The notes under the pieces are model-generated. The model was given only the letters and a program-made list of their open reading frames with translations, did not search any database and had not been told where the DNA came from. This document shows positions 11,293 to 24,200 of a stretch of 64,000 bases of DNA, piece after piece. The DNA comes from Lycorma delicatula (lineage: Eukaryota; Arthropoda; Insecta; Hemiptera; Fulgoridae): assembly GCF_047948215.1 (NCBI RefSeq), contig NC_134455.1:308654147-308718146 (forward strand). The letters are read 5' to 3'. Position 1 is the stretch's first letter. Every line of letters starts with the position of its first letter. The translations under genes were made by a program, and so were the position numbers.

Positions 11293-11989
11293 TACCCAGA
11301 AATGCTTGTTTTTTCCAAAAGCTTTTATTCTGATCTTTGCTCTGTAGATAATACAATATAGCACCAAAATGTTTTGGACACTAATTATTGAAAAAATAGT
11401 GTATTTATTATCATAATGTTATTTGACTTGAAATTGTTTTTTAAATGGTTTCCAGAACTGAATCTATTATTTTTTAAAAAGTAAAGCAAAAAAAATACAA
11501 TTTGATAGGTTTAACTTTTTAAAATTGCCAATTATAAGTAAAGCTTTGTAACAAATTTAATTCTGAGAAATTCTTTTTGTAAAGTCGCTGAAGAACAAAT
11601 ACTAAATTCAAAAATTTTACTTAAAAGCGTGACAGAAATCTTTCCTTAATTCTTAATAATAATCAAATAAAATATCCAAATTATCAGTAATCAAGCTAGT
11701 AAAAATTTAATCGATTTATACTGAAGATACTTTTGAAAGAAAAATAACTAAATTAAACATCATTAACTTTTAATAAATTTAAAAAAAAATTATTAAAATC
11801 TAAGTACTTCTTATTTGCAGGATACTGCCATAGGTTCCCTAAATGCATAATTCTAGAGCATAATGTATTTATTAGAATTTTTAATAATTGTATAAGAGTG
11901 ATACTCTCTAATGCTCATATTTCATTTCATTGTGGATTTCAACATGTTTAAAGTTGAAAATATTCTTCAAGTAATTAAATGTACTCCAA
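11293..11989. other. AT-rich spacer, no gene seen
   Basis: A 114-codon open frame at 11023-11367 (-) is antisense to the mariner and is not called. Nothing else noticed. Confidence 0.5.
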
Positions 11990-12600
11990 TTTAATTTTTT
12001 TAACTGCGAGTTAATAAACCTCATCCAACTTATAAGCATTATTCTAAAGAAGTGAGGTCTGGAGACTGGTAGCCTTCATAAAAATCTATTTTCTATCAAA
12101 TGTTCATTAAAGATTTTTGTTGCAAAAAATGTTGAAGAACTCTATTATGTTGAAAGTACACATCCATTGATTTTAGTTGTGGAACATTTTACAGAAAGGA
12201 AAAATATTATTTTGTAAAAATTTTTGGTAGCTTTGCCTGTAAAACAATGTTTTAATGAGAAAATGCCAATTAAATGGTTATCTATCATATCACACACACA
12301 CACACACCCATTCACTGAAAATCTGTCTTCAAAGTAGCAGTAGTATTTTCATCAGACCATCAATGACAACTTTGGATATTATTGATACCATTATAATAAA
12401 AAAGTAGCTTCATCTGTAAACAGTAGTCATGAAAGTATGCAGTGATTCACATTAATTCACACATGAAATGGATGAAATCCATGCACAAATGTAATCTTTA
12501 CCTTACTCAGATATTAAGTTGCCTAGATATTTATCCAAAAACTTGTTGGAGTACATTCAATTGTTTGAAGAATATCATCAAGTTCTTCATGTTGCCAGTC
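11990..12600 (-). pseudogene. IS630-type (DUF4817-like) transposase relic
   Basis: On the minus strand, in order from 12560 down: RVTFVHGFHPFHV, LLFTDEATF (first acidic block, about 12400), SDENTTATLKTDFQ (about 12325), FSVNGCVCVCDMIDNHLIG (about 12260-12320), VYFQHN (second Asp position, mutated) and GYQSPDLTSLE (about 12045, third). The spacing suits the insect transposase family with FTDEATF and PPRSPDLTPLDFFLWG motifs. Frameshifts occur throughout. The CVCVCV stretch is coded by a (CA)n microsatellite (12291-12307) that has grown inside the old coding sequence. Confidence 0.75.
12291..12307. repeat. (CA)n microsatellite
   Basis: About eight CA units in a row, within a transposase relic. 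Confidence 0.95.
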
Positions 12601-13740
12601 TATGTTCAAATTTTAAATATTGCTGCCTTCATAAAGAAGGGTGAACATGTTTTAAGATGAAAAACTAGTTCTTCAGTTCAAGTTAAGAAGTGACTGATTT
12701 TATTGTAGAATTTTTTGATGTTTGTTAAAAGCTAATGAAGTTTAATTTATTTTATTTTCAACACTATCTTCAAGATAAATTTATTACATTTTTACTGGCT
12801 TGAACATTGACAATCTTGGTTTTTGTTGGATTATTATTTAAAATTGTAAAAATTTCTGCCTCCTTTTGCTTTAAATTAAAGTAAAATCTCTCAAATTAGT
12901 ACTTGTTCTTCACTGACTATATAATTTCTATAAAAATTAGATTCTGTACAAAATTTGTTATAAAGTTTTATTTATTAATTGGGAATTTAACAAAGTTAAA
13001 CCTAAAAAAATTGTATTATTTGATTTTTTTCTTAATTTTACGTGACTTCTCAAAAAATGATAATTTAGTTCTGGAAACCATTTAAAAAGTAATTTTTGTG
13101 TCAAATTACACACCAATACAGAAATATTTTATCATAACTATTGTTCAAAAAATTTTACTGCTGTATTGTATTACCTCTAGAGTAAAAATCAGCTGCCATA
13201 ACATGAAAAGCAAGCATTTCCAGTTGTATGTATTATTCATATGACTTTATTTTCTTACGTTTAGCTTAGAATCCTCCAAAAATACTTTCCCTTACTGGTG
13301 TTAAATCAAGAAAGGACAGTATTGTATGATTGATTTATGTTACTAACATTACACATCCTCAAGAAATGAAATGCAAAGTTATTCTATGTTATGTATTACA
13401 AGTTGTTATTGAAAAGTTGGCCATAAAAGTTTCAGTGAATTATTTCCAAGAAATTAGCACATTTATTAGTTGAGAAAAGATTAAAATTTAAAATATTTAT
13501 TTATATAAAAATAATTTGTAATTATATTTACTAAGTTTTAGTTTTCTGTGCAAGTATGATTTTATTGAGGAATATAATTCTGTTGTTTTACTCAGTTATT
13601 TACATTTAATTTTCTGAAATCCTTATAATTGTTTTGTAATTTGATTAAATGAGGAAAGGTAAAAAAAAAAAGAGTACTTTGTGAAATACTTGAAAAACCA
13701 TTTATATATTTCAATATATTGTCCCATGATGTTTAAAAAT
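12601..13740. other. AT-rich spacer, no gene seen
   Basis: Contains short chance open frames (for example 12903-13085 +) without recognisable motifs. Confidence 0.5.
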
Positions 13741-14000
13741 GTAGGCTTTCGCCTCACCTGCATTTGACCTCACATTTAACATATTCATCGACAAACATTT
13801 GCCATCCTGGTGATTTTAGTGGATCAAAAAGTGAAAATCATTTTGAGTCTGAGCCAGGTTTGCGAGGTAGTTATTGAAAAATTGCCACCATTATTCATTA
13901 ATTCTCTACTGAATTAATCAGGCCATAATCAGTAAGCCTCTCTGTTGTGGTAGAGCAATATTCTTCTAGTTTGTTGGCCTGGACATTTTCTTTGAATCAC
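13741..14000 (-). pseudogene. Probable mariner-like transposase C-terminal relic
   Basis: The minus strand gives RILLYHN (about 13950), resembling VLLLHDN at the second catalytic Asp, and then FDPLKSPGWQMFVDEYVKCE (about 13760-13820), resembling the block FxPLK..L.G..F..DEEVK after the third Asp. The distance between them fits. Two frameshifts are needed, so this is a moderate call. Confidence 0.5.
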
Positions 14001-15227
14001 AGTCTAAAGTACTAACAGAATTTCACATATCAGTCGCATTATCACAACTTTTTTTGGAAGTAGGCTAGCAGCAGTATTGATTGGAAATTTCAAACAATTT
14101 AACATAACCTTACCTACTTTACACTTTACATACAACCTTTAATTTCTGGTTGAAAGACAAGGAACGATGTTTCCGTTCCATTTAATAACACTGATTTGGT
14201 TGAGTAACACTACTATTGATTTTGGCAGCATAGGCTCATTCAATTTATTTCCTTCATTCAGTTTTATACCACCCACTATGATGAACACATTTTAGAAATT
14301 TAAATAACCATGTATTCTACTATAGGCTGCTATAAGCTAAACCTTGAGAATTCACCTTATTGAAGTTTGTATGCTGTTGTTACTCTTCCATCAGTCCAAA
14401 TCATATCCACCTACCCCACACTGTGGCTTTATCACAATCTGATTAGGACAACTTGGTCAGTCCCTGCCAAGAACTAAAATGTTTCATTTATGGGCCCAAT
14501 TATACACTACTTCACACAATAAACATGTATATCCACAGGAGGCATTTCATTATAAATATTTTCAGCAAGTCATTTTGCCAAAAAAAATCATATGTTATGT
14601 TGCTCGTTTAGTGTGTATTACCTTTGTATGGTTTTCAATTTTTTAAACTGAGCTACACATGATTATCTGCTACCTGATAATTTTGCTGAGCTGTATGCTA
14701 CCTGTTGACACTTTAGTACCTATTCACTATTAAAATTTCAGATAATCAACATCAATTCATGATATGTTTACTTACTTCCCCTTGTAAAATATGTATTTGT
14801 ACACTTTTATTTTACATTCAAAAAAGATTAATAATAAAATATATTTTTTGTTATTTTTAATAGGACTATTTTTTTTTTTAATTATTAATAAGAGTTGTAT
14901 GAATTTTTTGTGTGATTAGTTATATATTCACTTAATATATATATTTATATAATTTAGTTAATATTGATATTAATATATGGTAATATTCATTTTACTTTAT
15001 TCAGATTTCATAAATTTATGTTGATGTTGATTTTTGGTTGCATTACATGTGAACATGTAGGTGATCTACTCATTTGTGTGAACAGAGACCATTTAATGCA
15101 AAAGTACTCTGTGAAGAGTAGTGTTACAGTGTATTTCTCAGTATGTGAAAACTGTATTAATTTCTGTTATTAAAAAAAATTTATGACGTTAATATCATTT
15201 AAATTTTTGAATGTTGTGAAATAATTG
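14001..15227. other. Spacer, slightly more complex than average; no firm gene
   Basis: Minus-strand MERKHRSLSFNQKLKVV near 14130-14180 faintly resembles the start of CENP-B/Tigger-type DNA-binding domains, but nothing downstream supports it. The open frame 14964-15173 (+) has no motif. Confidence 0.35.
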
Positions 15228-15338
15228 TGCATCTCTCAAACATATACCAAATAATAAATGTAATGTTTTTATTTTTTTTTAAGGATTTGTTAAATTTTAT
15301 TTGTGGGTGTGTGTGCGCGCGCATATAAAAAATTTGTA
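15228..15338 (+). repeat. Direct repeat A upstream of the SH3 exon
   Basis: About 110 bp starting TGCATCTCTCAAACATATAC and ending in a GT/GC-rich run and ATAAAAAATTTGTA. A copy about 90% identical sits at 16978-17093 in the same orientation, 1750 bp away. Confidence 0.9.
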
Positions 15339-16012
15339 GTTTAACTCTAATTTTTATAGGTTTTGACTAAAAAATTTGCACTCGTGTATAATTTACTAAC
15401 AGATTGACTGCTTTAATTAAAATTTACATTTAAATTAGCTAGATGTTTTATAGGAACTAAAGTGATTCTTGAATGAGCCCTGGAAAAATTAAAAAAAAAA
15501 GAACTAATAATTTTTATCTACACCCAAAGGCTTGTTTACATTAGTTTAAAAGGGGCAACTTGATGAAGTTGGAAGTTTCATTTGAAGTGCAATAAAAATT
15601 ACCAAAAATGACCCTTGCTAGATTTTGTCTTCTTTTTTAGGCAATTTATCTTAAGAGCTTATTTTTCAAGAAACTGATGAGTCAATCCTGCCAAAATTCC
15701 TGCTAAATAAGAGTGATGAAAATAATTTAAAAAACTGAGTATTTTGGGACTATTTCTAAAATATTAATTTTATTAAAAAAATAAATTCATAGACATCTTT
15801 TAAAGCTTGAGAAAATATAAAGTTATTTTTAAATTTGTTTTATTTTTATTTCTATTCAATATAAATTATTTATGAAATGAGTTTATTTGAAAGGTTCTAC
15901 ATTAATTTGCTTTTTTAAGTGCTCATATAAATTTTTCATGTTTTATTATAAAAAAGAAGGTTCCACTTAAAAATTAGAACATTAAAGTTGAAAGTTTATA
16001 CCTTTAATTTCA
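15339..16012. other. AT-rich intronic or intergenic spacer
   Basis: No coding or repeat similarity noticed. Confidence 0.5.
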
Positions 16013-16290
16013 TAAGCCCCACCGGGCTGGTCTAGTGGTTAACTCCTCACTGCAAATCATTTGATTTTCAAAGTCAGATGTTCTGAGGTTAGTTGCTTTT
16101 GAATGCTAGACAGTAGATACTAGTGTACTTTGATGGTTAGGGATCAATTAACCACATGTCTTAGGAATGGTCGACTGAATCTATACAAGGCCACCTTTAT
16201 TTACATCTCATATCATCTCATTTACATATCCTCATCTCATTGTTTCATGGGGTGGTTTCTTATTGTTCAGTAGTTGAACAGATAATATAC
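16013..16290 (+). mobile_element. tRNA-derived SINE, family 1, old copy
   Basis: Begins near CCCACCGGGCTGGTCTAGTGG, which contains an RNA polymerase III A-box-like sequence; the B box has decayed (GAGGTTAGTTGC). The body, for example GTCTTAGGAATGGTCGA (about 16159-16175), lines up over about 250 bp with the younger copy at 54097-54397. The two share the ends, the head and the order of all blocks. No clear target duplication remains. Confidence 0.85.
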
Positions 16291-16589
16291 ACATTAGGAA
16301 AATAAAACCTTAAATTTCCTCTTCTATTTTCTTTTCTGTGATTAACAATAAAAAGATATGATACTGAAATAAATATTAATATAGTTGGTGACAGGTTTGA
16401 TATCAATTCCCATAAACATGTTAAGAGGAACGTGCAGTGTATAAAAGTAAGGGATTAGTTTTCTGGTTAGATTTATGTAATAGTTACATTTATTACAATG
16501 CGACTGGAAATAATATAAGTTATAATAATATAAGTTCTGGAAATAATCTTTAATCTGTTTTTGATTTACATTTTTATTATTGTGTTTAG
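16291..16589 (+). other. 3' end of intron before the SH3 exon
   Basis: Non-coding by composition; ends with the splice acceptor tract TTTTTATTATTGTGTTTAG at 16571-16589. Confidence 0.6.
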
Positions 16590-16832
16590 CCTTATTTCTA
16601 TTGCCCATTGGAGAAGCAGAATGATACTCCATTGCAGCAACCACGTTGTAAAGCGCTTTATGACTGTTCTGCCGATAATGAAGATGAATTGTCATTTAAG
16701 GCTGGTGATATAATCATTGTAACAAGCACCAGTACTGAGGATGATAATTGGCTGGAAGGAGCATTAGAAAAAGATCCAACTAAAAGAGGTATGTTTCCAA
16801 TCAGTTTTGTTCACATGCTGCCTGACAGTTAG
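16590..16832 (+). CDS. C-terminal exon with SH3 domain, ASAP-type Arf GAP likely
   Basis: Terminal coding exon of a spliced gene. The pyrimidine-rich tract and TTTAG ending at 16589 form a 3' splice site; the frame is closed upstream by the TAG of that site, so the exon enters in phase 0 and runs to the stop at 16830-16832. About 80 residues are coded. The last 60 are a complete SH3 domain: CKALYDCSADNEDELSF (ALYDY and acidic RT loop), GDIIIVTS, DDNWLEGALE (the Trp that binds proline-rich ligands), RGMFPISFVHML (the PxxY-region, here with Phe). SH3 domains bind PxxP motifs in partner proteins. The ending FPxSFVHxL with the NEDELSF loop most resembles the C-terminal SH3 of ASAP/DDEF Arf GTPase activators, which act at focal adhesions and on vesicle coats. 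That identity is inference; the SH3 fold is clear. Upstream exons were not found and may lie left of this window. Confidence 0.8.
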   Translation, partial: PYFYCPLEKQNDTPLQQPRCKALYDCSADNEDELSFKAGDIIIVTSTSTEDDNWLEGALEKDPTKRGMFPISFVHMLPDS

Positions 16833-18000
16833 CTGTCTGCCACTATAACAACTGATTCTCATCACTCACCTGCGTCATAGATTAATCTTGTATATTTTAT
16901 TTTGTCAGTGGTGTAATATTCATTTATTTTATTTGTATGCAATTTGTACAGTATATTCACCATTTAAAGCCTTGATGCGTATCTCTCAAACGTATACCAA
17001 ATAATACATGTAATGTTTTTATTTTTTTTTAAGGATTTGTTAAATTTTATTTGTGGTTGTGTGTGTGTGCGTGCGTATTATAAAAAATTTGTATACTGTG
17101 TTATTTTTTTACTAAATTTTATTTAATTTAAGTCTATTATTTATTAAAAAAAAAAACTTATCAAAAACAAATGTAGGTTATGCTATTATTGACTTAGTCA
17201 TTTTTATTAGATTGAAGAAAATAAACTGCACAAGATTATGATAAAACTGATAAAACATGTTATAAGTTCAAAAATAGAAATTGTGATGCGCACAATGTAT
17301 TATTTTAAGTACTGTATTTAGACAGTAAAATTTGTGTGTTATTGATGAGAGAATTATAAATTTGTTTTTTATTATGTCTTAATTAGTAAATATTTATATT
17401 GGAATAAATTATTAAAATATGCCTGAATAAATGAAAGTGTATAAAATGTTCTTTGTTGCTTACAACAGTAGAAGCAAGAGATTTTAAGTTCTGATAACTT
17501 AATCATTCAAGATTACTTCATTTCTGTCTGTATATAATCACTTTACACCCCATGCTATATATAATGAAATTTGTTATATTTCATCTGTCACTTTGTTGTT
17601 GCATATAATTTTTATAACCCATATTTTTAATGAGGTTATAACAGTTTTAATGAGAGAAAATAATAACTTGCATCTCATGTGGAAGTTGTTAATTCTGTTT
17701 TTTTATATTTTTTTTATTATTATTTTATACTCATTATTTATGCAAAAGTGTTGGTTTTTTATCCTGTTCAATTGTTTGATGAAAAATTTTTTTTAACTTT
17801 TGAGACGAACCATTCAGAATTTCTCCAGTTAATTTTATATTAAATTTTGATATATTCATCTAAACTGTGATTTTTTGTTACATTCTTATATAAAAAGAAT
17901 GTAATTTATATGTATTAAAGGTATGCTGCTTTGTTTCAGGTATAAAAGAATATCTGTGAAAAATTTTGATACCTTGTAAATAACAATACCAAATGTTAAT
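16833..18000 (+). other. Probable 3' untranslated or downstream region of the SH3 gene
   Basis: Very AT-rich. It contains direct repeat B and many possible AATAAA signals, so the polyadenylation site cannot be chosen by eye. The open frame 17593-17796 (+) is a Phe/Leu/Ile-rich chance frame. Confidence 0.45.
16978..17093 (+). repeat. Direct repeat B downstream of the SH3 exon
   Basis: Pairs with 15228-15338. The main differences are a few substitutions and a variable GT/GC dinucleotide run. Together the repeats bracket the SINE and the SH3 exon. Confidence 0.9.
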
Positions 18001-18157
18001 TTTTTTGATAAATTATTGGAAGATATGTACAAAATGATTAGTACACATTATCTGGTTGCTCTCTTACAGAAAATTCAAATTTTTTTGATAAATTATTGGA
18101 AGATATGTACAAAATGATAAGTACACATTATCTGGTTGCTCTCTTACAGAAAATTCA
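18001..18157 (+). repeat. 80-bp tandem duplication
   Basis: The unit beginning TTTTTTGATAAATTATTGGA at 18001 recurs at 18081 with a period of 80 bases. The only differences I see over about 77 bases are one substitution (AATGATTAG versus AATGATAAG). It looks recent. Confidence 0.95.
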
Positions 18158-20649
18158 TTAACAATCGTTATATTAATTAGTTATTAAATTGTTAACTATA
18201 CAATTCAAACATAATTTTGATTTCGCTGCTAAGAATTAGAATTAATCTTACCTTATATCACTAATGTAACTTGTTTACCAGGCATATGTAGCTGCATGTC
18301 AGTTATTTTTCTACTTTGATGTTAATACATTTTTAATAAATGTATTGTGCAGGAGTTTTGATTTATTTACAGATTATACACCTAAATGTGAACATTTCAG
18401 ATCATTCATAAATGATTCATTGTTAGTGGAACAAAAGATGGATGTTGAGTTGCCTTTTTATATTTTATGTTTTTGTACAAGTATTTTTTAACTTATTAGA
18501 AGTTATTCACTTTAAAATCTAGACTATAAAGTTACCATTATATGTATGCAACACAAAGTGTAAGGGAAATTATTATCGAGCAATATTTCTGTTAGTATTT
18601 TAAAATGTGATTTTTCTTCATTAAGTAAGTAAATTAGTTCTTGGACAAAATCATCTATGTTATTAAAGTATCTGATATCTTACCATAACATTTATTTTGT
18701 GCAAAAGTGATGTAAAATTTGCTCAGTATTGCACAGAAGTATTGAACAAAAACTGAACAATACAATTGTTTATGTAACAAACTATTTCCTTTTCATTGTT
18801 TAATTTTTATTATTTTACATGTGTTTATGTTATACAATATTATTTTCTTAGAATTTACTGAATGTATTTGTTCCAAAAGGATTATGTAATGTTTTATTTT
18901 GATTATTATACCATAAAACCTCATTAATCTGTTTCTTGCTTCATTTCACTTAATCTGTCAGAAAGTTAGAACTGATAGAATTCTGTAATTCTGTATGAGA
19001 CAAGCAGATGAGATGATGATATGAAAGGATTACAAATTCTGAAGTTGATGATAATGTAATTTTTATTATTAATTTTGTTCTAAAACCATAAAGTAAATGA
19101 ATCTCAATTATATATAGAAAAGGATTAGCAGATTTTAAACTAAAATCTCTTCATACAAAACTGTTTTGTTAGCACTGTACTTCTCTTGCAATAAAACATG
19201 TACCATCCTCTTCTGCAGTTTGTTTCTGGTTTTCATATTTTGCATAACTTTGTATATACTAACTTTTTTTTATGCATCTGTATATAACTAAAAGGTTTTT
19301 TATTGCCAGAATAATATTATTATTATTATGTGCACTGTTTATTTTATTTTCAATTATTGGTTTGTATGATGTATCACAAACGTATATTTCTGTAATATAC
19401 ACACCCTTTTAACAAAAGGTCTTATTATAAACCTTAAAAGTTAGGTTTCTAGTTTATTTAATTTGGCTTAAAGTTTTATCAAACAGCTTCTGCTTATAAT
19501 GATTAATGAGATTTTACAGTTTTGTATTTGATAAAATTCTTAAAAATATCACACATTAAATCAAGGTATTAAAATAAAATTATTTAATCTTCTTCTTAAG
19601 TTTTGAAACCGGTGATATAATTTTCACAAAATTTTGGTTTGGCAACAGTTTTTTTTCTTTTTAATTCATATATGTAAACTTTGGGCATATGTTGCTGAAT
19701 TTATATTTTTATTTGGATAGGTTTGTCTTCAATTTTAATTGGGAATACTTATTAGATATTTTCATATTTTATTAAGACCAGTAATCATGTCATGATTTTT
19801 TCAATAATGTTATTGAATATTACCTTTTTCCATAATTTATTTTCATGTCTACTTTCCTTTATCTTTTTTGAAAAAATACTATGTGGATCAACCCTTTGTG
19901 CCTTTTTTATAGAGACATGTTTTTAGAATTGTTTAAGTAGTCATTTAAAAATTATTGCTATTGAAATGTACAGCTTAAACATGAAAAACAGTTGTTAAAC
20001 TGCAGTTAGTTAATCATCTTCATTTTATCTTATACTGGCTAAAATTATTGTTTTTACTATAATTTTTTTTTTACTGTAAAATTATTTTTTCTAATGTCTT
20101 GCCTATGTTGATTTGTGAGAAAAATTAAGCTTCTAGAATCATAGTGCTTTCATATCTTTAACCAAAATATATGAAATTCGAATAAAATATCTTCAGTATT
20201 AAAAAAGAAGTTCTCTTACTCTTACTGATAATTTTTTTGTGTAAATTAATAGTAGCATATATACATCTGCATGTATACATATTAATAATTGATTGTAAAG
20301 CTCTGATTGTAACATGTTTGATTTTGCATTATCATTTAAATTTTAAATGAATATACATTTATAAAAAGTAAAATAAATTTATAGAACCAATCATATGTTC
20401 ATAACAATTAATCTCTTTATAGATTAAACTTTTTATCGTTATAAATAAAGCTTTGTTTAAATAATGGGAATTATAACAATTTATTCAAGTTTTATCTGTT
20501 CAGAAAATACATTAGAACTGGTTGACTTAGTTAGCTCTGGTGGATGAATTTTATTTTGTGTGAATCCTTATTTATTGTGACTGGGCTCTAATCTTTTATT
20601 ATTTACACTTACTATCTATAAAGTTTGGTTATTAAATAATACAGGTTGC
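18158..20649. other. Long AT-rich stretch, no gene seen
   Basis: No coding similarity noticed; possibly extended 3' untranslated sequence or intergenic DNA. Confidence 0.5.
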
Positions 20650-21220
20650 AAAAATGTGGTTTATTATTAGGGGTATAAAACTTAATTGTTATCTCCTTCA
20701 ACATCCTCTTCTCTATAAGATATACATCATTGCTTATAAATGTTGTATTATTGAAAGCAGTGTTGTGAGTCATCAAGTGTTACCTGCTTCAGTAGCTCTG
20801 CCATCTATTTCTTTACTTCAACCACTGTCTGAAATCGGTTGCTGAATATGGATTTCAACTTAAGAAAAAGGTAAAAATCACATGGAGCTAAGTCCAGCAA
20901 ATAAGGTGGATTATTCAGCAGTACAGAATATTCTTATCAGCCAGATACTTCTTTACAGACAGCTGGAATGTGTTGTCCTAATGCAGCTCCAATTGTTATT
21001 CTTTCACAGATCAGATCAGTTTTTCTTCTTTTGTTTTCATAATTTGCTCAGAACCTTAAGATAATAATGTCTGTTATCTGTCTGTCCCGTTATACCCATT
21101 AAACCATTCCCACACCATTGATATAAAAAAATTATCAGCATTGACTTGTTTTGAGACATGCTGATAGTGAATTGTAGTGGAAAATCCTCATCTGCAAGTT
21201 TGGCAGTAGTGGCAATCATT
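20650..21220 (-). pseudogene. Mariner transposase C-terminal relic
   Basis: The minus strand, read from 21220 down, gives GQTDNRHYYLKVLSKL (about 21040-21085), resembling the GQTVNxxYYLxVLxxLR block. DNTFQLSVKKYLADKNIL follows (about 20940-20990) with the second catalytic Asp, then NNPPYLLDLAPCDFYLF (about 20865-20915) with the third. FQTVVEVKK, LLKQVTLDDSQHCFQ and a final EGD-like end follow to about 20650. Stops and at least two frameshifts interrupt it, and the N-terminal DNA-binding half is missing. Confidence 0.85.
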
Positions 21221-24200
21221 CCATGATATTACAAATTTGTTATGAATGTCTTTTTAGTCCTTGCACAAGTTTTTGGTGACAAATTTGTTGTATTCTGTAT
21301 TCATGTTCTATTGATCATGATTAATATGTTGCTTGAGTTTAACATTAGATATTATAATGGCAAAATTAACTTTGCATGTGTTTTTGTTATTTGCCTATAG
21401 ATTAAATACAAGAGTGCCAACAGTGTTTATGTATGTCAACTGTATCTAAAACCTTGAAGGACATTCATGGCATTAGTGTAAAAACCTTTTATCATGTTAT
21501 AAAGTGATAACATTATTGTGAGCCTTTTTGACTAATGCTATTTAAATATGGACCATTTTTGCCTTACTCAGACATCTTATTTTTATTTCTTTTTTCCAGT
21601 AGTTTATTGGTTTTGTATAATCCTAGACAAACATTTTTGTGTGTTTTTTTAAAAATACATTCATCATCACATCTAGATCCATTGCTTTTTTCACCTTCAT
21701 AAGTGCAGAGTGAAATTTCCTGGTATTTTCCTTCCTGACTAGCAAGAGTTCAGTTGTCCTCTCTTTTTACTGGTAATACTTAGGTTAGGGTTTGGTAGTG
21801 CTTCTGTTAAAGATGCAGCTGTTAATAACAGAACTTAATTGTTGCCATGTAGCCTAAAATTTATGGATTCAGTCACATTTGTTCAATATCTTTTAAGAAT
21901 TATGATTCATTTGTCACTTTCTGAAATCGGAAAGTGTGAAACATAGATAAAAGTACCTTTCTAAGGGTTTTTAAAGAAAGAGAAAGCTTTTAATGAATTT
22001 TTCATAAGACTATTGCAGAGGTAGTTTATGTCTATTTTATAGTGGTAGGATAATCATTGTATGTTTAATCTTACTGGTCTGTTAATCAGGCAGTTGCATT
22101 ATTTGCAGCAGGTAGCTGAGTAATAGTACATAAAACTTTTCATATATGTTATTTCTAACTTTGCCAGTTGGTATCTGAAAAATGTCTCAGTGTTATTTTT
22201 TGTTGCATTTCTAACAGTGATTAATCTAGTTTTTGTCATAGCCCTTCTCAAATTGGATGAGAACTGTTATTAATAAGATAAGTTAAGGTTATCTATTATA
22301 ATTTCTACTGCAGTTTCTATATCATATAACCTTACTTTATTCTTCTACAGGAACTGTATATTAGTCATTTTTAAGTTGATTTTAACATCATCTATATCAA
22401 GCATTGAGGTTTACTGTAGTTTATTTGCCTAAACATTAATTTGATTTTTCTTTTAAACTAGTACAGCTAGTAGCTGTCTTATAATCATTGAATAATATTT
22501 TTAACTCATTAATTAGTAGTTATTTGTTGCATTGAACCATTTGTTTTTTTTTAAATTATTAAATAATCTTGTATTGTGATATATGTAAATCAAGTATTTT
22601 ATTTCAGTAACGTAACATGTTTGTGAATCAGTATTACCAACTACCATGATATTTTAGAGGTAAATTATTGAATAAGAAATATAAATCCACATAATAGTTA
22701 AAAAGGCAAGTCATCTCAGAGCCAAGTCTTTAAATGATTTCTTTTAACTTTTTTCTGCAACCCTCCCTTCTTACTTTAATGTACTTTTCAGAATAATGTA
22801 ACTGGGAGAATTTAGTCTTTTGTTATTTATAAACCCATAATGAAGATTGCCTTTTGTTTTCTAGTTTTTTAATTCAGAAATGTTAAAAAAAGTTTAAGAT
22901 TGATTCCTGTTCTTTTTGTATGAATGATTTACACAACTTTTTATTTAAGATTGTCAGAAATTTAAAAGTTGAAAAATGACTACAACTGTAGAAATATATT
23001 TTTTTTCCTTAAAAAAAAAACAAGATAATTTTGTAGTGATTTCTAAATTGTTAGAATTTTTAAAAATACACCTTACATTATATATATATAAAAGAAGAAT
23101 CTGATAGATAGGAAAACAGTCTTGCTAAATACATCACAAATTTAGCTAAAATATTTCAAATTTAATTAAAAATATGAGTACACAGTTTCACTCACCCAAA
23201 GTGTTGAGGCAATTAATAGCACATAGCAAAACCTTTTCTGTAAAATTATTGCATATCCAGTTACTTTTTATAAATAAAATGTTTTAAATTTAATTTCAAA
23301 GTAGTTTTCATTCCTGAGTTTTTGTTTTATATTGTATGCCAAACCTAACCGTTGCTATATATTTTATGTCAGTAACCATAACTGAATTACTGTACCATTT
23401 GTGTATCATAATGCCAAAGAATAATATGAAAAAGAATAATTAATTATTTATTGCACATTTTTATTTTTTATTATATTTTGTATATATACCATACAATCTT
23501 ATATTTTCTTAATTTTTTATTTTAGAAGTTTTTGATAGGTACTAATTTTTTTTGTAGGCCTAAAATAAATTTATAAATGTGTATATTTTATATATTTGCA
23601 CTATTAGTTTTGATATAATTGTGTTACACATTTTTCTTAATACCAGATTATTAGACTTATGTTGTAATTTTTTATTAATATATTTATGATAATTAATTAT
23701 TATTTTATATATTAGTACTTTTGTTACCTTGAATAAAGAATACCTGCTTAATTTATAATAAATTGTATTCTTTTATTGTTCAGTGCTACTAACGTAATTA
23801 TGAAATAAGAGTATATATTTATAAATATGAGTATCGTATATTGTATGAATTAGTATATTGTGCTACAAAATATATTTAAAATCATTCGTCTATAGAATTT
23901 TTAGTATTGTATATTTTGTATTGTCCATTTTTTTTGTGTATATTGTTTAAGTATATTCATATAAAATATATATGCTTTACACTATTTATAATGTAGTAGT
24001 TGTTAATATTGCTTTAGTATATACATATATATATACAAAATGTACATAATTATTATATTGAAATTATTTAGAATAAATAAGAGAAATGTATTATAATTAT
24101 AATATAATGTATACTTATACAATATTATCAGTATATTTGCTATTGTAGTATTTTTTTATCAGTTTTATTTTTTAACATGTCTTTGTTAATTTCTTTTTGT

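Noticed and set aside
14130..14180. CENP-B/Tigger-type DNA-binding start
   Set aside because: Only about 17 residues look similar and nothing after them fits.
21650..21790. Minus-strand open stretch LLVRKENTRKFHSALMKVKK as an exon
   Set aside because: No recognised family and no convincing splice sites; likely chance or an unidentifiable relic.
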